12,744 nt of DNA from Bacteroidota bacterium (GTDB lineage Bacteria; Bacteroidota; Bacteroidia; Flavobacteriales_D; JABDKJ01): positions 1-12,744 of the forward strand of contig JAQCAN010000044.1 of the NCBI GenBank assembly GCA_027621335.1, read 5' to 3'. Shown here piece after piece: positions 6,463 to 12,744 of the stretch (positions are counted from its first letter, which is position 1; every line of letters starts with the position of its first letter). The notes beneath the pieces are model-generated. The model did not search any database. It was not told the DNA's origin and saw only the letters and a list, made by a program, of their open reading frames with translations. Made by a program: the position numbers and the translations under genes.

Positions 6463-8364
6463 TTACTTATCTTCTTCTACTTCTTCGAAATCTACATCGG
6501 TGACTTCTTCGTCAGCAGTTGTAGACTGGGAATCTGATCCAGTAGCGCTGCCATCACCGTTCTGTTGGCTGCTATACATCTCCTGAGAGGCGGCTTGGAA
6601 GACTGTGTTCAATTTCTCCATGGCCGCATCGATCTTCGCGATGTCCTTTGCTTCGTGAGCTTTCTTCAGTTCGGCCAAGGCATCCTCGATGGGTTGCTTC
6701 TTATCGGCTGGAATCTTATCACCGAACTCCTTCAACTGCTTCTCAGTCTGGAAGATGAGGTTATCTGCAGCATTCAGTTTCTCAACGATCTCCTTTGCCT
6801 TCGCATCGGATTCTGCATTGGCCTCAGCCTCCTTCTTCATGCGATCGATCTCGGCTTCACTCAGACCTGAGCTCGCTTCGATGCGGATGCTCTGCTCTTT
6901 GCCAGTGGCTTTATCCTTCGCATTCACTTTGATGATACCATTGGCATCGATGTCGAATGAGACCTCGATCTGCGGCACGCCACGTGGTGCTGGTGGAATA
7001 TTGTCCAAGGTGAACTGACCGATGCTTCGGTTGTCCTTCGCCATGGGGCGCTCTCCTTGTAGCACGTGGATCTGCACCGAAGGTTGATTGTCACTGGCAG
7101 TGGAGAACGTCTCCGACTTATTTGTTGGAATGGTCGTGTTCGCCTCGATGAGCTTGGTGAATACACCACCCATCGTCTCGATTCCAAGAGATAGTGGGGT
7201 CACATCTAGAAGAAGCACATCTTTTACCTCTCCAGTGAGTACACCACCCTGTATGGCTGCTCCAAGAGAAACCACCTCATCAGGATTCACTCCTTTTGAA
7301 GGCTCCTTACCGAAGAATTTCTTCACGGCATCCTGCACAGCAGGGATGCGGGTGGAACCACCTACGAGGATGACCTCATCGATGTCCCCATTGGTCAGAC
7401 CAGCAGCTTTCATCGCATCTTGAGCGGGCTTGATGCTTCTCTTGACCAAATCTTCGGTCAATTGATCGAATTTGGCTCGGCTCAAGGTCTTCACCAAGTG
7501 TTTGGGCATGCCGTCCACAGGCATGATGTAAGGCAAATTGATCTCGGTGCTGGTTGTCGAGGACAACTCGATCTTCGCTTTCTCGGCTGCCTCCTTCAAA
7601 CGCTGAAGGGCCATAGGGTCTTTTCTAAGATCCAAGCCTTCATCGTTCTGGAACTCATCGGCCAACCAGTTGATGATCTGAGCATCGAAATCGTCACCAC
7701 CCAAGTGGGTATCACCATCCGTGCTCAAAACCTCGAATACACCATCTCCTAATTCAAGGATGGACACGTCATGTGTTCCTCCTCCGAGGTCGAAGACCAC
7801 GATCTTCTGATCGATGGATTTCTTATCCAATCCATAGGCAAGGGCAGCTGCTGTCGGTTCATTGATGATACGCTTGACCTCTAGCCCTGCGATCTCACCT
7901 GCTTCCTTGGTGGCCTGCCTCTGCGCATCATTGAAGTACGCTGGTACGGTGATGACGGCCTGGGTCACAGTGGTTCCAAGGTAGTCCTCAGCTGTCTTCT
8001 TCATTTTCTGAAGGATCATGGCTGAGATCTCCTGTGGGGAGTATTGACGGTCATCGATCTGTACACGAGGGGTGTTATTGTCTCCTTTGACCACTTTATA
8101 AGGTACGCGTGCAATCTCTTTGGCCACTTCATCGAAGTTGTTTCCCATGAAACGCTTGATGGAGCTGATGGTCTTTTCAGGGTTTGTGATTGCCTGACGC
8201 TTGGCGGGGTCGCCCACTTTGCGTTCACCACCCTCGATGAATGCAACGATGGATGGGGTGGTGCGTTTTCCCTCGCTGTTGGTGATGACTACAGGCTCAT
8301 TTCCTTCCATGACGGAAACACATGAATTCGTAGTACCTAGATCTATTCCTATAATCTTGCTCAT
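6463..8364 (-). CDS. dnaK: Molecular chaperone DnaK (Hsp70)
   Basis: ATP-dependent cytoplasmic chaperone that binds exposed hydrophobic peptides, working with J-domain proteins and GrpE. The 633-residue product has all Hsp70 landmarks: IIGIDLGTTNSCV at residues 4-16, IINEPTAAALAYGLDK near 170, VFDLGGGTHDVS near 195, and ILVGGSTRIPAVQ near 335. The substrate-binding domain and helical lid follow, and the C-terminus is acidic (EEVTDVDFEEVEEDK). The His in GGGTHD, where E. coli has Phe, is common in Bacteroidota. The start is ATG at 8362-8364 giving MSKIIGIDLG; an AAAAAGA stretch just before it fits a ribosome site. A TTG start nine codons upstream is possible but would add residues not found in the family. 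Its terminator lies at 6404-6438. Confidence 0.98.
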   Translation of the reverse strand: MSKIIGIDLGTTNSCVSVMEGNEPVVITNSEGKRTTPSIVAFIEGGERKVGDPAKRQAITNPEKTISSIKRFMGNNFDEVAKEIARVPYKVVKGDNNTPRVQIDDRQYSPQEISAMILQKMKKTAEDYLGTTVTQAVITVPAYFNDAQRQATKEAGEIAGLEVKRIINEPTAAALAYGLDKKSIDQKIVVFDLGGGTHDVSILELGDGVFEVLSTDGDTHLGGDDFDAQIINWLADEFQNDEGLDLRKDPMALQRLKEAAEKAKIELSSTTSTEINLPYIMPVDGMPKHLVKTLSRAKFDQLTEDLVKRSIKPAQDAMKAAGLTNGDIDEVILVGGSTRIPAVQDAVKKFFGKEPSKGVNPDEVVSLGAAIQGGVLTGEVKDVLLLDVTPLSLGIETMGGVFTKLIEANTTIPTNKSETFSTASDNQPSVQIHVLQGERPMAKDNRSIGQFTLDNIPPAPRGVPQIEVSFDIDANGIIKVNAKDKATGKEQSIRIEASSGLSEAEIDRMKKEAEANAESDAKAKEIVEKLNAADNLIFQTEKQLKEFGDKIPADKKQPIEDALAELKKAHEAKDIAKIDAAMEKLNTVFQAASQEMYSSQQNGDGSATGSDSQSTTADEEVTDVDFEEVEEDK

Positions 8365-8442
8365 GTCTTTTTCTATGCTTTCGGTTCTCAAGCGTTTAAC
8401 GACTCAGGACATTTCAAGCATCATGCCATGGGCAGATAAGGG

Positions 8443-8485
8443 CTGCCAAATGACAACTCCAGCAGGAATTATGACAAAAAGACAG
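8443..8485 (-). promoter_or_regulatory. Paired TGNC...GNCA motifs upstream of dnaK
   Basis: Read on the - strand, two similar elements stand in tandem: CTGTCTTTTTGTCA (8472-8485) and TGTCATTTGGCAG (8443-8455). Both have the form TGNC-N4/5-GNCA. They lie about 80-120 bases before the dnaK start and outside any gene. A stress-response operator or promoter is a guess from location; no CIRCE-type repeat was seen. Confidence 0.3.
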
Positions 8486-8507
8486 AAATAAGATAGGAAG
8501 ACCTCCT

Positions 8508-9593
8508 TTACTGGCAGCGGGTGGCACAATCGAAGGTGCTGCCAACCGTTGGATCGCAAAAACAGAGATCGACTGTGTATTCACCTTCGACCAGTTCAGT
8601 GATGGTTGGGGTCGTCTGACCAACGGGAGCCATGCGCTTCACATAATTGGAACGCCCTCTGGAGGAGAAAACGCCAATGCCTTCACCTCCATCGATGTTG
8701 CTGTAACGCGGACGCTCTTGACCAACTGAGGATACAGGATCTCCAACATTCAAGAAAGTGGTATAGTCCGTCCCCGCAGCATAGATGACGAAGTTCAAGC
8801 TTCCGAACACCCTTCGTTCCACATTGGCATCTTGGTCGATGTTGTTCCCTAGATAGCGGTAGAAGAAATCACCTGACTTCCCGAAACTGTTAAAGGTCTG
8901 GTCCGTGGATATGGCATCAGAGTTGGCATAAGGCACACGAATGACTTTCGGGACCTCGCTGCCATCGGTACGTTGCTCAGTATAGTTGAATTCAATGAAG
9001 GCCTGATGCTTGACTGCATTTTGAAACGTCCTCCATTCGAATCGGAAATTGGAGACATACCCCTGGGAACTCGCGAAGGTCACTACATCCTGGTTGATCG
9101 AGGGGAGAAGACCCTGAGGATGATTGTCCCAGACATCCACCAGCTTGGCAGAAGCTGAGATGTCATTCCCATCAGCCGTGATACGTAATTGGAAATTCGT
9201 GTCGGAATCCCAGACATTGGATGGGAAATCAGAGGTCAATGCATAATAGACACGTTGGCTAGGTGCGTAGAAAAGGCCACCTAGGTCCTTATTATTGATG
9301 CGTATGCTGTCCAGTTGTACAAAGTCATTCTGACCGGATCCATAATAGATGCGGGCATCTACGTTGTCAAAGAGCATGGAATCTTCCACCTCCACGAACT
9401 CTAAAGCGCTTCCATTCCCCAAGAAGGTGCGATTGATCATCACAAACTGGGTGTCCTCCTGCAAGTCCAGCAACCCGAAGACCACAGGAATTCTCTTGTA
9501 AGGAGCGGAGATGTCTACTTCTGTCTCACAGGATGACATGGCAAAAACCGCGATGAAGCTGAATAAAAGGGCCTTGATGTAATCGCTCTTCAT
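8508..9593 (-). CDS. DUF4249 domain lipoprotein
   Basis: Predicted lipoprotein of 361 residues. The N-terminus has two lysines, a hydrophobic core and the lipobox MSSC with C22 as the lipidated residue, immediately followed by ETEVDI. The segment VVFGLLDLQEDTQFVMINRTFLG (residues about 36-58) and the rest fit DUF4249, an outer-membrane-associated family of Bacteroidota often found beside TonB-dependent receptors. No receptor gene lies next to it here. The C-terminus is rich in cysteine (CFCDP, DCATRC), which could form disulfides outside the cytoplasm. The start chosen is ATG at 9591-9593; an ATG five codons upstream (9606-9608) would only lengthen the signal peptide. A TATATTTG element just upstream suggests its own promoter. 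Molecular role unknown. Confidence 0.85.
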   Translation of the reverse strand: MKSDYIKALLFSFIAVFAMSSCETEVDISAPYKRIPVVFGLLDLQEDTQFVMINRTFLGNGSALEFVEVEDSMLFDNVDARIYYGSGQNDFVQLDSIRINNKDLGGLFYAPSQRVYYALTSDFPSNVWDSDTNFQLRITADGNDISASAKLVDVWDNHPQGLLPSINQDVVTFASSQGYVSNFRFEWRTFQNAVKHQAFIEFNYTEQRTDGSEVPKVIRVPYANSDAISTDQTFNSFGKSGDFFYRYLGNNIDQDANVERRVFGSLNFVIYAAGTDYTTFLNVGDPVSSVGQERPRYSNIDGGEGIGVFSSRGRSNYVKRMAPVGQTTPTITELVEGEYTVDLCFCDPTVGSTFDCATRCQ

Positions 9594-9616
9594 AGGAAAT
9601 GCTCTCATAATGGCGA

Positions 9617-9624
9617 CAAATATA
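9617..9624 (-). promoter_or_regulatory. -7 element (TATATTTG) for the DUF4249 gene
   Basis: On the - strand this reads TATATTTG, a full match to the Bacteroidota -7 consensus TAnnTTTG. It lies 23 bases before ATG 9593, implying a short leader and favouring that start over ATG 9608. The -33 part is not clear. Confidence 0.45.
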
Positions 9625-9712
9625 CTCCTCTTAACTGCTGATGACCTGACCCTCGAATACCGATTGTGCCGTCTATCATATTCCCAGCTGGAATGGCCTC
9701 GTATTCTAAATG

Positions 9713-9720
9713 TACTTTTG
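9713..9720 (+). promoter_or_regulatory. -7 element (TACTTTTG) for the panB operon
   Basis: TACTTTTG fully matches the Bacteroidota consensus TAnnTTTG and ends 24 bases before the panB ATG. With the element at 9617-9624 it forms a divergent promoter pair. No strong -33 TTTG was seen at the expected distance. Confidence 0.45.
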
Positions 9721-9744
9721 CCATCGAACAAACATTGTAAGACT

Positions 9745-10560
9745 ATGTCTATCCATAGCGAAGCCAAGCGCATCACTACCCGCACCCTGGTCGATATGAA
9801 AAAGGCGGGAGAGAAGATCTCCATGCTCACGGCCTATGATTACTCTATGGCCCGCATTGTGGACGAGGCGGGGGTGGATATCATTTTAGTTGGCGATTCT
9901 GCCTCCAATGTGATGGCGGGTCATGAGACCACTTTGCCGATCACATTGGACCAGATGATCTACCATGCGTCATCAGTTGTTAGGGCCATTCACAGGTCCC
10001 TGGTGGTGGTGGACCTCCCTTTTGGTAGCTATCAAGGGGATTCCAAATTCGCGTTGCACTCTGCCATTCGTATCATGAAGGAATCCGGTGCACATGCGGT
10101 GAAACTGGAAGGAGGAAAGGAAGTGAAAGAGTCCATCAGTCGCATCTTGAGTGCTGGAATTCCAGTCATGGGCCACCTAGGGCTCACCCCACAATCCATT
10201 TATAAGTTCGGGACCTACACAGTGAGAGCCAAGGAAGAGGAAGAGGCTGAAGCGCTGGTCAGGGATGCTATGCTTTTGGAAAAAGTCGGTTGCTTTGCCA
10301 TCGTGCTTGAGAAGATACCTGCTACCTTGGCCAAAGAAGTGGCCGATAGCGTCTCCATACCTATCATAGGCATCGGAGCAGGAGGTGGAGTAGATGGTCA
10401 GGTTCTTGTCATCCACGACATGCTCGGTATAACCCATGAATTCCATCCTCGTTTTCTGAGAAGGTACTCCAGTCTTTACAATGAGATGAAAGGGGCCATA
10501 GAGAATTACGTGGCGGATGTGCGCAGCAAGGATTTTCCAAATGAAAAAGAGCAATACTGA
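9745..10560 (+). CDS. panB: 3-methyl-2-oxobutanoate hydroxymethyltransferase
   Basis: First committed step of pantothenate (vitamin B5, coenzyme A) synthesis: transfers a one-carbon unit from 5,10-methylene-tetrahydrofolate to 2-oxoisovalerate, giving ketopantoate, in the cytoplasm. The 271-residue product has the expected TIM-barrel motifs: MLTAYDYSMARIVDEAG (28-44), VGDSASNVMAGHETTLP (49-65), DLPFGSY (90-96), KLEGG (120-124), VMGHLGLTPQ (141-150), VLEKIP (187-192) and IGIGAG...DGQVLVIHD (208-225). By alignment with E. coli PanB, the metal-binding residues are D51, D90 and E122, and the catalytic Glu is E189. ATG 9745 matches the family N-terminus; the frame stays open upstream, but the added residues look unlike the family and would run over the promoter. 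The stop overlaps the next start as TGATG, suggesting coupled translation. Confidence 0.97.
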   Translation: MSIHSEAKRITTRTLVDMKKAGEKISMLTAYDYSMARIVDEAGVDIILVGDSASNVMAGHETTLPITLDQMIYHASSVVRAIHRSLVVVDLPFGSYQGDSKFALHSAIRIMKESGAHAVKLEGGKEVKESISRILSAGIPVMGHLGLTPQSIYKFGTYTVRAKEEEEAEALVRDAMLLEKVGCFAIVLEKIPATLAKEVADSVSIPIIGIGAGGGVDGQVLVIHDMLGITHEFHPRFLRRYSSLYNEMKGAIENYVADVRSKDFPNEKEQY

Positions 10561-10826
10561 TGGAGTGGACCGACATCAACGAAAGGCTACCTGAGAACAT
10601 GGACAAAGTGCTGTGCTATCTGCCCGATAATGTGCAGTTCTTACCTGGGAAATCAGGAGAATCCAGACCCGAGAATGTGGTCATCTTGAGGTTCGTCCAA
10701 GATTTCTTTGCCGAGGGCAGTGAGAAAAGGGAGAAGTATGGACCGCACTTCTGGCTGGGAGAAGGACTAAGCAACCACTACATGGCCGATGTCACGCACT
10801 GGATGCCTTTACCTCAGGCTCCATGA
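10560..10826 (+). CDS. Small DUF551-like protein
   Basis: An 88-residue protein with the DUF551 pattern: WTDINERLPENMDKVLCYL at the start and DVTHWMPLPQAP at the end, around a charged middle. DUF551 is a short family of unknown function, best known from phage and mobile DNA. Here it sits inside a housekeeping operon: its ATG overlaps the panB stop by one base (TGATG), and its stop overlaps the next ATG by four (ATGA). The overlaps argue it is translated and co-regulated with its neighbours. No signal peptide or membrane helix is visible, so it is probably cytoplasmic. Confidence 0.85.
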   Translation: MEWTDINERLPENMDKVLCYLPDNVQFLPGKSGESRPENVVILRFVQDFFAEGSEKREKYGPHFWLGEGLSNHYMADVTHWMPLPQAP

Positions 10827-11524
10827 ATAGGACAGAGACCTACAAAGATCTTGTGATCCTATATGAGGACAACCACCTTATAGCGGTCAACAAGCGACCG
10901 GGTGACATCGTTCAAGGCGATAAGACTCAGGACAGCAGTCTCATGGACCTGCTTAAGGAATACATCAAGGTGAAGTACAAGAAGCCCGGGGACGTCTTTA
11001 TCGGCCTGGTGCACCGATTGGATCGGCCGGTGAGCGGAGTGGTCGTGTTCGCCCGCACTTCCAAAGCCTTGAGCCGCATGAACGAGCTCTTTCGACACGG
11101 GGAGGTGAAGAAGACCTATTGGGCCGTGGTCAAGAACAGGCCTCAAATGGAAGAGGACACCCTTGTCCATCATCTGAGAAAGAATGAGAAGCAGAACAAG
11201 TCGTTTCTCAGTAAGGCGGGCAATACAGATTCCAAAAAAGCAGAATTATACTACCAGTTGATCGGTTCCACAGACCGCTATTGGCTTTTGGAAGTGGACT
11301 TGAAAACAGGACGTCATCATCAGATCAGAGCACAACTGGCGGCCATAGGTAGTCCCATCAGAGGTGACCTGAAGTACGGGTCAGAACGTTCCAACAGGGA
11401 CGGTTCCATTCATCTGCACGGGCGCAGCATAACGTTCGAACATCCCGTTAAGAAGACCCCTTTGACAATCCTTGCGCCCTCACCTAAAGAGTCCCTATGG
11501 AGTGCCATTGTCCCCATTGAATAG
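10823..11524 (+). CDS. RluA-family pseudouridine synthase
   Basis: Converts uridine to pseudouridine in rRNA or tRNA. The 233-residue protein has the RluA catalytic motif VHRLDRPVSGVVVFA (about 63-77) with the nucleophile D67, and the conserved GRHHQIRAQLAAIG (163-176) with GDLKYG after it. No S4 RNA-binding domain precedes the catalytic domain, so it is a compact form. The target uridine cannot be told from sequence. It is the third gene of the panB operon, starting in the ATGA overlap with the DUF551 gene. No strong terminator is seen in the 39 bases before the next gene. Confidence 0.95.
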   Translation: MNRTETYKDLVILYEDNHLIAVNKRPGDIVQGDKTQDSSLMDLLKEYIKVKYKKPGDVFIGLVHRLDRPVSGVVVFARTSKALSRMNELFRHGEVKKTYWAVVKNRPQMEEDTLVHHLRKNEKQNKSFLSKAGNTDSKKAELYYQLIGSTDRYWLLEVDLKTGRHHQIRAQLAAIGSPIRGDLKYGSERSNRDGSIHLHGRSITFEHPVKKTPLTILAPSPKESLWSAIVPIE

Positions 11525-11563
11525 AGAGGATACAATCAACTGTTATTCTTGCGTTGGTAGAAC

Positions 11564-12160
11564 ATGAAAAGTGCGATCATTCTCCTTTTTGCCTTATTAA
11601 CCATTGTCAATGGCCAGGCTCAGCATCCTTTTATAGAGCATTTCGGGGCTGAACAGGTTGCAGGTGGAATCTTTCTTCGTTGGACGTTGAAAGCCGGTTC
11701 CATCTGTAAGGGGATACAAATAGAGCGTGAATTAATCAATAGCGGGGAGTTCCAAGAAGTAGGGGATATCGAAGGAGTGTGTGGAGATACGTTCGAACCT
11801 GTCAGTTATACGTTCTTAGACACTTCACCTCGTTTGGGAGAAACCAATACCTACAGACTGGGACTTGGAGGATTCGGCAGTACGGGTACCATCGATCTCT
11901 TTGCACATGATTTCGCAAATGAGGGATATGCGCTCATCCAGGATCTGAACGGAGAATGGATCCGTCTTTTGCCTAAAAGAGCAGAGTCAGGGAGGTTATT
12001 CATCATCTATACACTTGAGGGCAAGGAACAATTGACGGAAGTGCTCTCTGGAGAGGAAGAGACTCAAGTGGATATTTCAGGGTTCAGTAAGGGCATGTAT
12101 GTCATCCAGGTCCTTGATGGCGACTCAAGTGTATTCTCTAGCGTATTTTTGAGGTGGTAA
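11564..12160 (+). CDS. Small secreted protein, FN3-like with type IX-like C-terminus
   Basis: Unrecognised 198-residue protein. A signal peptide is clear (MKSAIILLFALLTIVNG, cleavage likely near AQ at 19-20). Residues about 24-112 follow a fibronectin-III-like pattern used by many Bacteroidota surface proteins: GGIFLRWTL, GIQIERE, YTFLDTSP and TNTYRLGLG. Residues about 143-198 (RLFIIYTLEGKEQ, VDISGFSKGMYVIQVLDG) look like a type IX secretion sorting domain, which would carry it out across the outer membrane. The FN3-like part contains a pair of cysteines (C48, C73) that may form a disulfide. A TATTCTTG element at 11544-11551, close to the TAnnTTTG consensus, may be its own -7 box. Its stop overlaps an ATG as TAATG. 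Confidence 0.7.
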   Translation: MKSAIILLFALLTIVNGQAQHPFIEHFGAEQVAGGIFLRWTLKAGSICKGIQIERELINSGEFQEVGDIEGVCGDTFEPVSYTFLDTSPRLGETNTYRLGLGGFGSTGTIDLFAHDFANEGYALIQDLNGEWIRLLPKRAESGRLFIIYTLEGKEQLTEVLSGEEETQVDISGFSKGMYVIQVLDGDSSVFSSVFLRW

Positions 12161-12173
12161 TGATTCTCCTATC

Positions 12174-12716
12174 ATAGATTATTACAAGATATTAGGAATT
12201 GACCATGGTGCCGATCTCAGCACGATCAAACGGGCTTACAGGGAAAAGGCCAAACGGTTCCATCCTGATAAGAATGATGATCCAAGGGCAGCACAGGCCT
12301 TCATCCTCATCAATGAGGCCTACGAGTTCCTAAGTGATGCTGGCCGAAGGGATGCAAGTCCCGCCGAATTGACAGGCCGGCAGAAGGACGAGGCTCGCAG
12401 GCAGGCTAGACGAACTGAGTGGGAACAAAGCCAGAAGCAGGAAGCAAGGAAAAGGGCGGCTGCACATGCTAAAGAATCCTTCGATAAGTTCTCTGAAAGC
12501 CGCATATACAGAGCGGCCATGGTTCTGGACAGTGTCTATAAATACATCTTCATAGGAGCGGGACTCCTGATGGCCTTGGGACCCATGGTGATGCATGTTA
12601 TTGAAGAGCCTGTCCCCGATGAGGAGTTCAGTGTCTTCTCCATCATCCTCCCCTTTATAATAGGTGCCGCGTTCCTCTATGGAATTTGGTACTTCCTGTT
12701 CAATCTGGAAGAGTGA
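12174..12716 (+). CDS. Membrane-attached J-domain protein without a normal start
   Basis: Co-chaperone type protein expected to stimulate Hsp70 ATPase. Reading from ATA 12174 gives a J domain, IDYYKILGIDHGADLSTIKRAYREKAKRFHPDKN, with the essential HPD motif at 12261-12269 and FILINEAYEFLSD after it. A charged, Arg/Gln/Ala-rich helix follows, then two hydrophobic segments near the end (FIGAGLLMALGPMVM and IILPFIIGAAFLYGIWYFLF), so it is probably anchored with the J domain in the cytoplasm. The frame opens at 12153 after a stop but has no ATG, GTG or TTG before 12369, which lies past the J domain. Related proteins often begin MDYYKILG or MIDYYKILG, so ATA may replace a lost ATG, or act as a rare start. 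The nearest ATG (12160) is one frame off and stops at once. Confidence 0.7.
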   Translation: MDYYKILGIDHGADLSTIKRAYREKAKRFHPDKNDDPRAAQAFILINEAYEFLSDAGRRDASPAELTGRQKDEARRQARRTEWEQSQKQEARKRAAAHAKESFDKFSESRIYRAAMVLDSVYKYIFIGAGLLMALGPMVMHVIEEPVPDEEFSVFSIILPFIIGAAFLYGIWYFLFNLEE

Positions 12717-12744
12717 AGTCTGAATCAGGATTTGGTGTATTCCA

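Noticed and set aside
8365..8391. TTG start nine codons before dnaK ATG
   Set aside because: The extra residues are not part of DnaK; ATG 8364 gives the standard MSKIIGIDLG.
9610..9744. Upstream extension of panB by 45 codons
   Set aside because: The added residues are unlike PanB, cover the divergent promoter region, and ATG 9745 matches the family start.
12160..12185. Programmed -1 frameshift from ATG 12160 into the J domain
   Set aside because: No slippery heptamer or following stimulatory structure is visible, and the leader would be only five codons.

Overview
The window looks like chromosomal DNA of a Bacteroidota bacterium, most likely a marine-type member of the Flavobacteriales. 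The evidence is a zinc-ribbon DUF3667 membrane protein, a DUF4249 lipoprotein, short secreted proteins with type IX-like C-termini, a DnaK with the GGGTHDVS variant common in this phylum, and TAnnTTTG-type -7 promoter elements. No phage, insertion sequence, CRISPR array or rRNA was seen.

Layout, left to right. (1) A partial secreted-protein gene runs off the left edge and stops early. (2) An NhaC-type Na+/H+ antiporter (+) converges on, and overlaps by 13 bases, a broken DUF3667 gene (-). The broken gene carries an in-frame TGA and a frameshift at a run of nine C. (3) An Lrp/AsnC regulator (-) lies across an AT-rich, dyad-containing region from a 134-nt tRNA-like RNA gene (+), which has its own terminator. 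(4) An MMPL/RND membrane protein (-), dnaK (-) with a clear terminator, and a DUF4249 lipoprotein (-) follow. (5) A divergent promoter region leads to a tightly overlapping + strand operon, panB, DUF551 and RluA-type pseudouridine synthase. (6) Next come a small secreted protein and a membrane-attached J-domain protein that has no ordinary start codon.

The most notable object is the tRNA-like RNA at 3751-3884. It has a full acceptor stem, a tRNA-Leu-type D arm, a 5-bp anticodon stem and a perfect T arm. Its variable region, however, is about 65 nt and can fold into a long hairpin. The predicted anticodon is GUC, position 37 is U, and the discriminator is G, so it is not a normal tRNA-Leu. A rho-independent terminator on its strand lies inside the 3' end of the opposing MMPL gene, which supports real transcription.

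Most other genes are housekeeping or envelope functions: ion homeostasis, lipid or export transport, protein folding, pantothenate synthesis and RNA modification. The three damaged reading frames (DUF3667 twice, J-domain start once) could be real decay or sequencing/assembly error; the sequence alone cannot decide.
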